The notes below the pieces were generated by a model that did no database searches, had not been told where the DNA came from, and was given only the letters and a program-made list of their open reading frames with translations. Shown here piece by piece: positions 1 to 9,291 of a DNA stretch of 64,000 bases (position 1 is its first letter; each line of letters starts with the position of its first letter). This stretch comes from an uncultured Gammaproteobacteria bacterium (GTDB lineage Bacteria; Pseudomonadota; Gammaproteobacteria; Chromatiales; Chromatiaceae): contig CALAZS010000130.1 of assembly GCA_937926265.1 (NCBI GenBank), positions 1 through 64,000 of the forward strand, read 5' to 3'. The translations under genes were made by a program, and so were the position numbers.

Positions 1-84
1 TCCGCTGTTTTCCTGGCTTCTGACCAGGCGCGGTTTTACTGTGGCGATATCATCAGCCCGAATGGCGGAGCCCTGATGAGGTAA
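1..84 (+). CDS. C-terminal tail of a short-chain dehydrogenase/reductase (partial)
   Basis: Only the last 27 codons and the TAA stop are present; the gene starts before the window. The tail reads FLASDQARFYCGDIISPNGG, which fits the end of classical SDR enzymes (pattern FLASd.a.f.tG..i..nGG). The stop is separated from the creatininase start by one base, so the two are probably co-transcribed and translationally coupled. Substrate cannot be inferred from this fragment. Confidence 0.6.
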   Translation, partial: SAVFLASDQARFYCGDIISPNGGALMR

Positions 85-85
85 T

Positions 86-898
86 ATGACTGCAGTAAAC
101 AATATAAATGCCGAAATGATGACCTGGCCTGAGTATGAAGCCCGTATTAAATCCGGCTGTACGGTTTTTCTCCCGGTTGGTGCTCATGAACAGCATGGCC
201 CTCATTTACCACTGGCGACCGATGCAATTTTTGCCCAGGAAATTGCTGAACGTGTTGCCGTCAACGTTAACGGCATTGTACTGCCCGTTGTACGCTACGG
301 TTACAAGTCACAGGCGCGGTCAGGTGGAGGACAAACCTTTAACGGAACAATCAGTCTTGATGGTGCAACACTGACCAACCAGGTTCTGGATATCCTAAGG
401 GAACTAGCCAGACACGGCGCTTCACGTTGCGTGGTAGTTAACGGCCATTACGAAAACCAGTGGTTTTTAACTGAAGCGATAGAACTGTTGCAGCGCGAAC
501 TTAAACTGATGCAGCAAAACATGACTGTATTAAGAACGGAGTACTGGGATCACACGCCTCAATCTGTTTACGATGATATCTTTGCCAGTGATTCAACTGG
601 TGAATTTCCTAGTGAATTCCCTAGTGAATTTCCCGGCGTGGATCTGGAACATGCAGCATTAATTGAAACATCAATGATGCTTTATTTACATCCTGAATAT
701 GTCAAAAAGGATCTCATTCCTGATCATGAACTGGCCAGTTTTCCTGCGTATGACAGTTATCCTCAGACAGGCGACCATGTTCCTGCAGATGGCGTTCTTG
801 CTCCCGCAGGTACCGCTTCTACTGACAAAGGCAGGTTAATTGTTGAAACAATCTGTACAGAAATGACAAAAGCTTTAAAACAGGCTTTTCCTTTTTAA
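86..898 (+). CDS. crnA: Creatininase (creatinine amidohydrolase)
   Basis: 270 aa, close to the usual length of about 260. Creatininase reversibly hydrolyses creatinine to creatine with a binuclear metal centre. All expected ligands of the Pseudomonas enzyme are visible: E35 and H37 in GAHEQHGPH, D46, H121 and E123 in NGHYEN. The creatininase-specific segments YGYKSQ, SGGG, SLDGATLT, YWD and LEHA are also there, so this is a true creatininase and not merely a family member. It starts one base after the SDR stop and is followed six bases later by a permease gene. An in-frame triplet of 12-base repeats (SEFP units near residue 175) sits in a surface segment before the LEHA motif. No creatinase (creatine amidinohydrolase) gene is seen nearby. 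Confidence 0.88.
   Translation: MTAVNNINAEMMTWPEYEARIKSGCTVFLPVGAHEQHGPHLPLATDAIFAQEIAERVAVNVNGIVLPVVRYGYKSQARSGGGQTFNGTISLDGATLTNQVLDILRELARHGASRCVVVNGHYENQWFLTEAIELLQRELKLMQQNMTVLRTEYWDHTPQSVYDDIFASDSTGEFPSEFPSEFPGVDLEHAALIETSMMLYLHPEYVKKDLIPDHELASFPAYDSYPQTGDHVPADGVLAPAGTASTDKGRLIVETICTEMTKALKQAFPF
602..637 (+). repeat. Three tandem 12-base repeats inside the creatininase gene
   Basis: Units at 602-613, 614-625 and 626-637 are variants of GAATTTCCTAGT. They encode repeated EFPS/EFPG and keep the reading frame. The repeat lies between the YWD and LEHA segments, a region where the Pseudomonas enzyme has unrelated sequence. It is probably a slippage expansion in a loop. Confidence 0.75.
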
Positions 899-904
899 AC
901 CTGA

Positions 905-1789
905 ATGCCTTTGTTATCCCCGGTTTATATTCTTTTAATTAGCTCGGTGGGCTGGGGTCTGACCTGGCTGCCTTTAAAACATCTTGCCAGCCAGGGCATG
1001 GAAGGCATATACCTTGTATTCATTGCGTTTGGCTGTGCTGCCGTTCTGCTACTGCCCTTTACGCTGAGGCAATGGTCAAAATGGAAACAACATTTCCATA
1101 TTCTCCTCCTTATTACTTTTTTGGGGGGCTTCGCCAATATCACATTTCAGACCGCTCTTTTTCATGGCGATGTTATTCGGGTAATGATTCTTTTCTACCT
1201 GTTGCCAGCCTGGAGTGTTATTGGCGGTAAAGTCTTTCTCGGAGAGCAGGTTGATGCCAAGCGCATGTTTACAGTAATTTGCGCATTAACGGGAGCTTTT
1301 CTTATTCTTGGCGGGCCCAATATTTTTCATACACCACCTAGCTGGATTGACCTGCTTGCGATTGCTTCAGGTCTTAGCTTTGCGATGAATAACATTGTAT
1401 TTCGTTTTGCAGAACCCCAGCCATTAACCGGTAAAGTCAATGCCATGTTTCTTGGCTGTGCCGTTATGGCTTTAATCTATATTCTTGTTTCTTTTCCAAC
1501 TGCACCCTCAATAACCACTGATAACCTGGTCGGCTCATTGTTGTATGGCGGTATTATGATTATGCTGATCACATTTGGCACACAGTGGGGCGTGGAACAG
1601 CTTGAAGCAGGCAGGGCATCAATTATTATCATAACGGAACTGGTGGTAGCTGTAATATCAGCAGCTGTACTGTTAAACGAACAGCTTAATGGTATCGAAC
1701 TGATTGGCGGCGGACTGGTGATCCTTGCCGCAATGGTTGAAACGTTTAGAACACAACCAGAAGCTTCCCCGGCTACCGGGGAAACTTAA
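905..1789 (+). CDS. EamA/DMT-family membrane transporter
   Basis: 294 aa with about ten hydrophobic helices arranged as two EamA halves (roughly residues 5-135 and 145-280). The sequence shows the usual small-residue helices of the drug/metabolite transporter superfamily. It begins six bases after the creatininase stop and probably shares its message. The substrate is unknown; the location suggests import or export of creatinine, creatine or a related compound, which is inference only. The C-terminal tail overlaps a perfect hairpin that faces the convergent allophanate hydrolase gene. Confidence 0.8.
   Translation: MPLLSPVYILLISSVGWGLTWLPLKHLASQGMEGIYLVFIAFGCAAVLLLPFTLRQWSKWKQHFHILLLITFLGGFANITFQTALFHGDVIRVMILFYLLPAWSVIGGKVFLGEQVDAKRMFTVICALTGAFLILGGPNIFHTPPSWIDLLAIASGLSFAMNNIVFRFAEPQPLTGKVNAMFLGCAVMALIYILVSFPTAPSITTDNLVGSLLYGGIMIMLITFGTQWGVEQLEAGRASIIIITELVVAVISAAVLLNEQLNGIELIGGGLVILAAMVETFRTQPEASPATGET
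1765..1783. terminator. Perfect hairpin at the convergent gene ends
   Basis: TTCCCCGG and CCGGGGAA pair around a CTA loop, overlapping the last codons of the EamA gene and 25 bases before the end of the allophanate hydrolase gene. No T-run follows on either strand, so it is not a canonical intrinsic terminator, but its place between converging genes suggests a role in ending transcription or protecting 3' ends. Confidence 0.4.
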
Positions 1790-1807
1790 ACCGAAGTAAC
1801 AAAACTT

Positions 1808-3646
1808 TTATAGACCTTTTGAGGCCAGGTACTTTCTCCAACTGCCAATCCCGGTTATATCTTCAGCATCAGCAACCGCATAAGACTCGCAGACAAACCC
1901 CTGCACCCAGTCACCCGTTTCAGTTTCAACCTGGCCAATTCCCAATGGAGCTGGAATGCCCGCAACAAAGGATCCGAACTGCTCTAAAGAAATTGCCCAG
2001 ATTTCCATTTCAATTTCAGCACCTGAATTGGCATCAGTACGAACCATACCAGGACGATATGGCGGTCCACCAGGCAATGCATAAAACCTGTAGCTGACAC
2101 TACTATGCGTTTTTTCAAGCAGGTAAGCACCTCGATCAGTAAGCTGATGGTTTAGAGGCAATCCACTTAAATGAGCGCCACATACCGCAACTTTAGTCCA
2201 GCCTTTAGGTAAAGACTCTTCAACCGGTTCTTTTGCCGGTAAAGGCTTATCGCCAGCCCCCTGGGTAGTTACAAGTGATCGATGTAAATCATCACTGACA
2301 GACAGTAATACCTTGTCATTAAATGCAGGAGCAAACAAAGTAACGCCAAACGGCAGGCCGTCTGACTGGAACCCTGCAGGTACTGCGACAGCACTCAGAT
2401 CAAGCAGGTTCATAAAATTCGTGTAGTAACCCAGATTGCTGTTTAACTGCACGGGGTCAGATTCGACCTCTTCAATGGTATAACAACGACCGGCTGTTGG
2501 TATAACCATGAAATCCAGTTCACGCCAGATAGTTTCAACCTGGCGACGCAACTGCATTAAACGGTACTGTGATGAAAAGGCATCTACAGCAGTGTTATTT
2601 TCACCACCACTTATAATTGCCCGGGTAACGGGATGCAAAGCATCGGCGTTATCTGAAATAAAATCTTTAATCGCAACATATCGCTCACTTACCCAGGGAC
2701 CTTCATAGAGTAATTTCGCTGTTTCAAGAAAATATTCAAAATTTATTTCAACTTTTTTTCCACCCTGTTTTTCCAGCGCTACAACGGCTGATTCGAACAG
2801 CGTCTGACCTTCCGAATTACCAAAAAATTCAAGTTGCGCTTTTACTGGCACACCGAATGTAAAACCACTGGTATCAAAGCCCGGCTCAAATTCAGGCATT
2901 GGACGCGCATACTCATCACCAGCATCAAATGCTGCGGCAACATTAAAAACCTTGCTTGCATCGTCAATGCAGACCGTAAAAATTGACACACAGTCGAGTG
3001 AACGACATGCCGGCACTACACCCGAATTACTCAGCAAACCACGTGAGGGTTTTAAACCTACCAGGTTATTGAAAGCAGCAGGTACTCTGCCAGAACCCGC
3101 GGTATCAGTACCCAGTGAAAAACTTACCTGGCCCAGGGCAACAGCAATGGCCGAACCTGAACTGGAACCACCTGAAATATAATCGGCATTGATACTGTTT
3201 TTACCCGGACCGTATGGTGATCTGGTGCCCACCAGCCCAGTCGCAAACTGATCCAGATTGGTCTTTCCAATCGGGATTGCTCCTGCCTGTATCAAACAAG
3301 CAACCACATAGGCATGACTGTCAGGCTGGTATGCATAGTCCGGGCAGGCCGCTGTGGTTGGCAGATCAGCAAGATCAATGTTGTCTTTTATAGCAAATGG
3401 TATTCCATATAAGGGTTTTGACTGATCATCAAAATCACCTAAATCATCAAGATAGCAATCCAGTTGTTCAGGTGACAGGCGACTGATCCAGGCATTATGG
3501 TCAGGCTGTTCATCAATACGCTGCTGAACCAGTTCAATCACGTCTTTGGGTGTAAACTGTTCATCTCTATAGCCGTTGTGAAGCGTATTGATATCCAGGC
3601 TGATATTTTTACTGATGTTATTATTCATTTTAGTATGCGTCGTCAT
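1808..3646 (-). CDS. atzF: Allophanate hydrolase
   Basis: 612 aa, full length for the family. It hydrolyses allophanate to CO2 and two ammonia. The N-terminal amidase-signature domain (about residues 20-460) has the Lys of the IPFAIKDNID segment, the cis-Ser of GGSSSGSA and the nucleophile Ser of GTDTAGSGR. The C-terminal domain (about 480-612) is the allophanate-hydrolase-specific domain. It is the last gene of the operon and follows the carboxylase by 21 bases. In both the urea amidolyase and the guanidine pathways this enzyme acts on the product of the carboxylase branch. The symbol is by family; no atrazine or cyanuric acid genes are present. Confidence 0.92.
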   Translation of the reverse strand: MTTHTKMNNNISKNISLDINTLHNGYRDEQFTPKDVIELVQQRIDEQPDHNAWISRLSPEQLDCYLDDLGDFDDQSKPLYGIPFAIKDNIDLADLPTTAACPDYAYQPDSHAYVVACLIQAGAIPIGKTNLDQFATGLVGTRSPYGPGKNSINADYISGGSSSGSAIAVALGQVSFSLGTDTAGSGRVPAAFNNLVGLKPSRGLLSNSGVVPACRSLDCVSIFTVCIDDASKVFNVAAAFDAGDEYARPMPEFEPGFDTSGFTFGVPVKAQLEFFGNSEGQTLFESAVVALEKQGGKKVEINFEYFLETAKLLYEGPWVSERYVAIKDFISDNADALHPVTRAIISGGENNTAVDAFSSQYRLMQLRRQVETIWRELDFMVIPTAGRCYTIEEVESDPVQLNSNLGYYTNFMNLLDLSAVAVPAGFQSDGLPFGVTLFAPAFNDKVLLSVSDDLHRSLVTTQGAGDKPLPAKEPVEESLPKGWTKVAVCGAHLSGLPLNHQLTDRGAYLLEKTHSSVSYRFYALPGGPPYRPGMVRTDANSGAEIEMEIWAISLEQFGSFVAGIPAPLGIGQVETETGDWVQGFVCESYAVADAEDITGIGSWRKYLASKGL

Positions 3647-3667
3647 GGTCTTGTTCCTGCTCCACTC

Positions 3668-6600
3668 TTATGACTGTTCAAGTCTTAAAACAATCAAAGC
3701 CTGACCAGCTGATATGGAAGCTCCCTGCTGACACAAAATTTCTTCCACGACCCCTATCTCATCTGACTCAATTGGAATTTCCATTTTCATTGCTTCCAGC
3801 ACCAGCAGTTCCTGGCCAGGCTCAACCCTCTCACCGGGCTTAACCATTAGCTTCCAGACACTGCCTGTTACCGGTGATGCAATGGCAATGCAGCCAGCAG
3901 GAATTTCAAATGGCGCATCACTGCTGGCTACTTCATCCGGTATTTCCTGATCAAAAGAAGCCTGCCCGGTTTCTTCCCAACGTTGTCTTTCGGCTTCAAA
4001 GGCTGATTGTTGAGTTGACTTAAACGCTTCAATTGACGCTGCATTGTCAGCTAAAAATGCCAGGTACTCTTTTAACTTCAGCGTTGTATTTTCTATCTTC
4101 AGGCTTGCACGGCCCAGAGGGAAATCGCGTCGCCATTGCTGCAGCTCCTCCCGGGAAACTTCGTAAAAATGTATCTGGTCAAAAAAGCGCAACAACCATT
4201 GACGTCCATCAATAAAGTCTGCGGTTTGCCGGTAGCGATTCCACATCTGTATTGTACGACCAACAAACTGGTAACCTCCCGGCCCCTCCATTCCATAGAC
4301 ACACATATAGGCACCACCGATGCCCACGGCGTTCTCAGGTGTCCAGGTTCGTGCAGGGTTATATTTTGTGGTCACCAGGCGATGACGCGGATCTACCGGT
4401 GTAGCAACCGGCGCTCCAAGATATACATCACCAAGCCCCATAACAAGGTAACTTGCGTTAAAAACAATTTGCTTTACATCCTCAATTGATTCGAGACCGT
4501 TGATTCTTCGAATAAACTCGATATTACTCGGGCACCAGGGCGCATCCGGCCGGACTGACTGCATATACTTTTCGATTGCCAGCCTGGTTGATGGGTCGTC
4601 CCATGACAATGGTAAATGGACAATACGGCTGGGCACCTCCATATCAGCAATAGCTGGTAATTCACTTTCAGCCTGCAGCAGCAAATCAAGTAATTGCATC
4701 TGACTGATTTGCTGATTATCAAAGTGCACCTGTAAAGAACGAATACCCGGAGTCAGGTCAATCAGGCCCTTAAGCTGCTTGGCATTAATCCATTGCATCA
4801 GGGCATGTACTCGGAATCTAAGATTTAAGTCCAGAACCTGTGGTCCATATTCTATTAAAAGATTTTCATCGCCTGACTGACGATAACAGACATCTATTTG
4901 CTGTCCGCTTTTACCTGCTGTTTTTCTAAGTAATACAGGATCGGCTGTTTCGCCCGGCACCAGGCCGTTTATGTCAGGTAATTTATCTGTTTTGAATTCA
5001 TTAATTATTGCCTGCTGATGACATGCAAGACTGGCAGCCTCATCAACTGAAACACAATGAAAACGGATTTTATCTCCCGGCTTGAGCTGTCCCATTTTCC
5101 AAAGATCAGCCTGAATTATCGTTGCCGGACAGACAAACCCTCCCAGGCTTGGGCCATCAGGTCCAAGAATGATTGGCATATCACCGGTAAAATCAATGGC
5201 ACCGATGGCATAGGCATTATCATGAATATTTGATGGATGCAGTCCTGCCTCCCCGCCATCCTCGCGAGCCCAGGCTGGTTTAGGTCCAATTAACCGAACA
5301 CCGGTGCGGCTGGAATTATAGTGAACTTCATAATCTGTCGAGAACAGTGTTTTTATATCTTCCTCTGTAAAAAAATCAGGTGCGCCATGCGGGCCATACA
5401 TGACATTGATATCCCAGTGATCGGGATAACTTGGTATTAAGGTCTGAGGGAGTTTTTCATAATCTATGGCACCTTTATTCTGTTTATATAGCCTTAAAAC
5501 ATCGCCAACCCTTAATGCCCGGCCCGCGTGACCGCCAAACTTGCCCAGCGTAAATGTAGTTCGCGAACCCATATACTGTGGAACATCAAATCCATCTTTA
5601 ACCGCCAGGTAGGTTCGATTACCCTGACCTTCAATGGTCCGTAACTTTAAAATGCTGCCTGCTTTTACAGGTATAGCTTGCCAGTATTCAACTTCTTTGC
5701 CATCAAGTAATGCTTTCATCTTTGCGCCGGTAAGCGCAATGACAGTATCGGCATTAAATTGCAGGCTGGGGCCGGTTACTGTCATCTCAAGACCAGCAGC
5801 GTCATCATTGTTGCCGAGGATTCGATTGGCCAGACGAAATGCATATGTGTCCATCGGGCCGGATGGTGGCACACCAATATCCCAGTAACCAATACGCCCG
5901 GGATAATCGACAATAAAGCTCTGAGTGCCCGGCGAAACAACGTCAATAGTTAACGGTGCGAAGTTAAATTTATCCAGGTACCTGGTAAAATGACGGGCTT
6001 TAACAAATACCTCATCCTGGATTATGCTGCCAAGGTACTCAAGGTTTGTTTCGATCCCGTATAAATGTGTGGCTTTTATGGCGTTGAAAAGCTTCCCCCG
6101 AACACTATCGCGATTATTGTCATGAGCAATCAGCTTGGCAATCATCGGATCATAAAAAGCAGGTACCTCACTCCCTTGTTCCACCCATGTATCTACACGG
6201 ACATTGTCTGGAAAACAAACATCGGAAAGCAAGCCTGGGCAAGGCTGAAATTTTTTGCCCGGATCCTCGGCATATATTCGGACCTGCATTGCGTGACCAT
6301 TTGGCTGGTGCTTATAATCAGCAAGAGAGGCATTATCATCGGCAGCAGTCCGAATCATCCACTCAACCAGGTCAACACCGGTAACCATCTCGGTAACACC
6401 GTGCTCTACCTGTAACCGCGTATTAACCTCAAGAAAATAAAACTCATTGCTTAAAGAGTCATAAACATACTCCACCGTACCGGCTGAGCGATAGTTTACT
6501 GCCTTACCCAGATTAACGGCCGCCGTCATCAGGCGCTGACGTAATTCTTCTGATATGTCAGGTGCCGGGGTTTCTTCTATGACTTTCTGGTTTCGCCGCT

Positions 6601-7291
6601 GTACTGAACAGTCACGCTCCCCAAGCGCCACAACATGACCCTTACCATCACCGAATATCTGGACTTCAATGTGCCTTGCTTTTTCAACATACTTTTCCAG
6701 AAAGATACCGCCCTGGCTAAAATTACTTCGCGCAAGGCGTTCCACTGAATGAAACGCATCTGAAAGCTCTTGTTCTGACCAGCATAGTTGCATACCTATA
6801 CCACCGCCACCAGCAGTGCTTTTCAGCATTACAGGATAACCAATGGCCAAAGCTTCTCGCCTGGCATGATCTAAATCATCAAGCAACCCGGTACCGGGTA
6901 ATAAAGGTACATTGTTATCTTTAGCTAATGACCTGGCAGTATGCTTCAGACCAAAGTCTCGCATTTGCCTGGGTGTGGGACCTATGAAAGCTATGTTGTG
7001 CTGTTCGCAGGTTTCCGCAAACTCTGCGTTCTCACTTAAGAACCCATAACCGGGATGAACAGCCTCTGCTCCAAAGTCCTTAGCTACCTGCAATATTTTT
7101 TGAGTATCAAGATAACTTTCGGAAGCGGGACCTGGGCCAATACATACAGCCTCATCTGCTTCAGAAACATGCAGCGAGGCCTCGTCGGCCTCTGAATAAA
7201 CAGCCAGGGACTTAATCCCCATCGACTTCAAGGTTCGAATTATGCGGCAGGCAATTGTACCGCGGTTGGCAATTAATACTTTTTTAAACAT
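3668..7291 (-). CDS. Biotin-dependent urea/guanidine carboxylase
   Basis: 1207 aa. Domain order: biotin carboxylase (about 1-450, with GGGGIGM and the [12 protein letters not shown] and [10 protein letters not shown] segments), KipA/AHS2-like carboxyltransferase half (about 475-790, PSGPMD), KipI/AHS1-like half (about 830-1040), and a C-terminal biotinyl domain with EAMKMEIP. This is the bacterial urea carboxylase family. Many members next to DUF1989 genes are now known to be guanidine carboxylases that make carboxyguanidine. The two DUF1989 genes upstream and the guanidine-II riboswitch in the leader favour guanidine over urea. No good ribosome binding site is seen before the ATG; a perfect inverted repeat ends 11 bases upstream of it. 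Confidence 0.9.
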   Translation of the reverse strand: MFKKVLIANRGTIACRIIRTLKSMGIKSLAVYSEADEASLHVSEADEAVCIGPGPASESYLDTQKILQVAKDFGAEAVHPGYGFLSENAEFAETCEQHNIAFIGPTPRQMRDFGLKHTARSLAKDNNVPLLPGTGLLDDLDHARREALAIGYPVMLKSTAGGGGIGMQLCWSEQELSDAFHSVERLARSNFSQGGIFLEKYVEKARHIEVQIFGDGKGHVVALGERDCSVQRRNQKVIEETPAPDISEELRQRLMTAAVNLGKAVNYRSAGTVEYVYDSLSNEFYFLEVNTRLQVEHGVTEMVTGVDLVEWMIRTAADDNASLADYKHQPNGHAMQVRIYAEDPGKKFQPCPGLLSDVCFPDNVRVDTWVEQGSEVPAFYDPMIAKLIAHDNNRDSVRGKLFNAIKATHLYGIETNLEYLGSIIQDEVFVKARHFTRYLDKFNFAPLTIDVVSPGTQSFIVDYPGRIGYWDIGVPPSGPMDTYAFRLANRILGNNDDAAGLEMTVTGPSLQFNADTVIALTGAKMKALLDGKEVEYWQAIPVKAGSILKLRTIEGQGNRTYLAVKDGFDVPQYMGSRTTFTLGKFGGHAGRALRVGDVLRLYKQNKGAIDYEKLPQTLIPSYPDHWDINVMYGPHGAPDFFTEEDIKTLFSTDYEVHYNSSRTGVRLIGPKPAWAREDGGEAGLHPSNIHDNAYAIGAIDFTGDMPIILGPDGPSLGGFVCPATIIQADLWKMGQLKPGDKIRFHCVSVDEAASLACHQQAIINEFKTDKLPDINGLVPGETADPVLLRKTAGKSGQQIDVCYRQSGDENLLIEYGPQVLDLNLRFRVHALMQWINAKQLKGLIDLTPGIRSLQVHFDNQQISQMQLLDLLLQAESELPAIADMEVPSRIVHLPLSWDDPSTRLAIEKYMQSVRPDAPWCPSNIEFIRRINGLESIEDVKQIVFNASYLVMGLGDVYLGAPVATPVDPRHRLVTTKYNPARTWTPENAVGIGGAYMCVYGMEGPGGYQFVGRTIQMWNRYRQTADFIDGRQWLLRFFDQIHFYEVSREELQQWRRDFPLGRASLKIENTTLKLKEYLAFLADNAASIEAFKSTQQSAFEAERQRWEETGQASFDQEIPDEVASSDAPFEIPAGCIAIASPVTGSVWKLMVKPGERVEPGQELLVLEAMKMEIPIESDEIGVVEEILCQQGASISAGQALIVLRLEQS

Positions 7292-7302
7292 AGGATAATG
7301 CC

Positions 7303-7322
7303 GTAATACTTAGTCGTATTAC
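7303..7322. promoter_or_regulatory. Inverted repeat upstream of the carboxylase start, possible operator
   Basis: GTAATAC (7303-7309) and GTATTAC (7316-7322) form a perfect 7-base inverted repeat with a 6-base spacer, between the riboswitch and the start codon. Its right half continues as GTATTACCAG (7316-7325), a ten-base word that recurs at 14374-14383 in front of the ABC binding-protein gene. It could be an operator for the NikR-like regulator encoded in the same operon, or an RNA hairpin controlling translation. Confidence 0.45.
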
Positions 7323-7336
7323 CAGCTAGTATTAAT

Positions 7337-7382
7337 GGCAGGTCGTCCTACCGTTTTACCACATCGTCGGGTCGTCCCGGCG
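7337..7382 (-). promoter_or_regulatory. Guanidine-II riboswitch (mini-ykkC)
   Basis: Read on the minus strand, hairpin P1 (7382-7365) pairs CGCCGGG with CCCGACG (one mismatch) around an ACGA loop. Hairpin P2 (7352-7337) pairs GGUAGG with CCUGCC around a second ACGA loop. A 12-base linker separates them. Two tandem GC-rich hairpins with ACGR loops are the defining feature of the guanidine-II class, which binds guanidinium and switches expression on. It lies between a DUF1989 gene and the carboxylase, 45 bases before the carboxylase start, so it should control the carboxylase and allophanate hydrolase within the operon. The call is by eye; a covariance-model score was not available. Confidence 0.85.
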
Positions 7383-7405
7383 AAGATCAAATTATGTGAT
7401 TTTTG

Positions 7406-8044
7406 TCAGTCCCAGATCAGTACTTCAACAGGTGTAGGGTTATAGGCATTACAGGGATTGTTCAATTGCGGGCAATTGGATATTAAAACGATAACATTCA
7501 TTGCAGCCTTTAACTCAACATATTTACCGGGTGACGAAATACCATCTTCAAATGTCAAACCACCATCCGGTGTGACTGGCACATTCATAAAAAAATTAAT
7601 ATTGTGGGTAATATCTCTTTTGCTCATTCCATACTGTTCATTTTCGGCTATAGCCAGCATCCAGCTATCCCGACAGGCATGCATACACTTTTTATCCAAT
7701 GCATAGCGAACCGTATTACTTTCCGTGGCACATGCCCCACCTATGGTATCGTGTCTCCCACAAGTATCCGCGACAATCTCCAACATAAGATTCATTTCAT
7801 TAGAGAGCAGTTTAGTGCCAGTAGTCAGGTAAACATTACCCTGTTCCCTTATGGTATCGATGGCACTGTAGCGCTCACCCGGATCGTCGGCGTTATAAAA
7901 CAAAGTATCAGCAGCCTGGTTACCTTCAAGATCCAGAATCCTCACCGTCTGACCTGCCTTGACAACCTGCATATAGTAATCGCCGGCAAGCACCATCTTT
8001 CTATCGCAGGCATCTTCAGGTTTAAGGGTACTCTCTTTAATCAT
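7406..8044 (-). CDS. DUF1989 protein, urea carboxylase-associated protein 1 (carboxyguanidine deiminase subunit)
   Basis: 212 aa. DUF1989 proteins encoded beside urea/guanidine carboxylases form a two-subunit carboxyguanidine deiminase that converts carboxyguanidine to allophanate and ammonia. Likely metal-binding residues are in [13 protein letters not shown] and the late [11 protein letters not shown] segment. Its length and position immediately before the carboxylase match UAAP1. It overlaps the upstream DUF1989 gene by 8 bases, so the two subunits are translationally coupled. I do not assign cgdA or cgdB because the subunit naming cannot be settled from sequence alone. Confidence 0.85.
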   Translation of the reverse strand: MIKESTLKPEDACDRKMVLAGDYYMQVVKAGQTVRILDLEGNQAADTLFYNADDPGERYSAIDTIREQGNVYLTTGTKLLSNEMNLMLEIVADTCGRHDTIGGACATESNTVRYALDKKCMHACRDSWMLAIAENEQYGMSKRDITHNINFFMNVPVTPDGGLTFEDGISSPGKYVELKAAMNVIVLISNCPQLNNPCNAYNPTPVEVLIWD

Positions 8045-8783
8045 GGCAACATCCCTGCCCTAAATGGAAAATTTCATTGTTTTTAAAGCCCCGTTGATTT
8101 TCTGGTCTGAAATTCATACAGAAGTCATCGGGTTGAATTTCAGCTGCCTGGCGTATTTCATATTTAACAGGTTTTTGCGGATATTCAGTGGCCGGGTTTA
8201 AAGGATGCGGACAGGTGTGGAATAACACCAGCGTGTCCATTTCAAAACGCAGCTCTATGTAGTCCCCGGCTTTACTGTTGTTTTCGATATATTTCAAATT
8301 ACCCTGTTCATCAACCGTGACGCCGCTGAAAAGATTAAGATTTGAAGCCATGTCTTTACGTCCTAGTCCATGCTTGGCCAATTCAACCAGGAAACTGTTG
8401 TAACCATTCTGGTTCCAGTCGTTATGATAATCCTGGTAGGTTTTTTCACCCCATTTTTCTTTTACTGTTTTGCTGGTGGTATTACCACAAACGGTTTCAT
8501 GCCAACCGACAGTATCTTCAACAATCGAGCAAAATACCCTGCCCATATCTGAATAAAGACAATTCCCCTTGGTTAGCTTGAAGGTATGCTGGCATTTCAG
8601 GGTATCTGGTGCGTTGTACTTTTCCAGTAAGTTGGTCGGGTTATAGAACAACATACCAACGTTGGCTCCACCTGTTTCATCAATCAGTCTTAAGCAGGTT
8701 CCCTTGCGCATAAGCAAAGACCAGTGGCAACCACCAGCCAGCTGATCTTCATATAAAACTGTTCCGGGCTCTATTGTTTTCAT
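8037..8783 (-). CDS. DUF1989 protein, urea carboxylase-associated protein 2 (carboxyguanidine deiminase subunit)
   Basis: 248 aa, the longer of the paired DUF1989 proteins, matching UAAP2. Motifs parallel those of its partner: [10 protein letters not shown] and [11 protein letters not shown]. The first 200 residues align in outline with UAAP1; the extra C-terminal tail (about 215-248) contains FRPENQRGF and ends in CCHD. It starts 12 bases after the regulator gene and overlaps its partner by 8 bases. The expected role is release of ammonia from carboxyguanidine to give allophanate. Confidence 0.83.
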   Translation of the reverse strand: MKTIEPGTVLYEDQLAGGCHWSLLMRKGTCLRLIDETGGANVGMLFYNPTNLLEKYNAPDTLKCQHTFKLTKGNCLYSDMGRVFCSIVEDTVGWHETVCGNTTSKTVKEKWGEKTYQDYHNDWNQNGYNSFLVELAKHGLGRKDMASNLNLFSGVTVDEQGNLKYIENNSKAGDYIELRFEMDTLVLFHTCPHPLNPATEYPQKPVKYEIRQAAEIQPDDFCMNFRPENQRGFKNNEIFHLGQGCCHD

Positions 8784-8795
8784 ATTTACCCCTTT

Positions 8796-9275
8796 CTATA
8801 GCCTTTCTTTATCTTGGATTTCAGGCAGAGGATGTAACGGCGGAATGATAGCTGCTGACATTAGCAACTTACCACTGATAACACCCCTGCAGGTTTTCAT
8901 TTTATTAGCGATTAATTTTAATTTTTCTCCCGGCCCCTGAACCAGAATCACCGCCATGGTCTTTTTTTGTTCCAGGTTAACATTCAATACACTAATGACT
9001 TCATCTATAAATTCATGCATTAAATCTGACAACTTTCTCTGTAACCCTGGTACAGAATAGTCATATATCAGGTTAATTGTACCGGCCATAATTTCTTCAC
9101 CTACATCCTGCCTATGTTCAACCAGTTGCTGATGAATCATGTCCGCCATTGCCCGGGAGCGGCTTTCATAACCCTTTTCATCAACCATCTGATCAAACTC
9201 AAGCGCCAGATTCTCGGGTAACGACACACTGATACGACTGACTCTGCGCTGGCTTTTCGGGTTGACCTGCTTCAT
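8796..9275 (-). CDS. NikR-like ribbon-helix-helix regulator lacking nickel ligands
   Basis: 159 aa. Residues about 14-55 form a ribbon-helix-helix DNA-binding domain (RISVSLPENLALEFD, then YESRSRAMADMI). Residues about 65-145 resemble the NikR ACT-type sensor domain. In a by-eye alignment with E. coli NikR, the nickel ligands H87 and H89 (LHVHI) correspond to Asn residues in LNVNL, and C95 corresponds to Thr. Nickel sensing in the NikR manner is therefore unlikely, and the ACT domain may sense another ligand such as an amino compound. It sits inside the operon between the ligase and the DUF1989 genes and is the obvious local regulator. Repeated GTATTAC sites before the first operon gene and before the carboxylase are candidate targets. 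Confidence 0.75.
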   Translation of the reverse strand: MKQVNPKSQRRVSRISVSLPENLALEFDQMVDEKGYESRSRAMADMIHQQLVEHRQDVGEEIMAGTINLIYDYSVPGLQRKLSDLMHEFIDEVISVLNVNLEQKKTMAVILVQGPGEKLKLIANKMKTCRGVISGKLLMSAAIIPPLHPLPEIQDKERL

Positions 9276-9291
9276 ACCTGCTTCATATATG

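Noticed and set aside
7604..8086. 160-codon open frame antisense to the DUF1989 genes
   Set aside because: It overlaps two well-supported genes on the other strand, has no family match and looks like a shadow frame.
8796..9275. Nickel-responsive NikR
   Set aside because: The His and Cys ligands of the nickel site do not appear in the aligned positions, and no nickel uptake genes are beside it.
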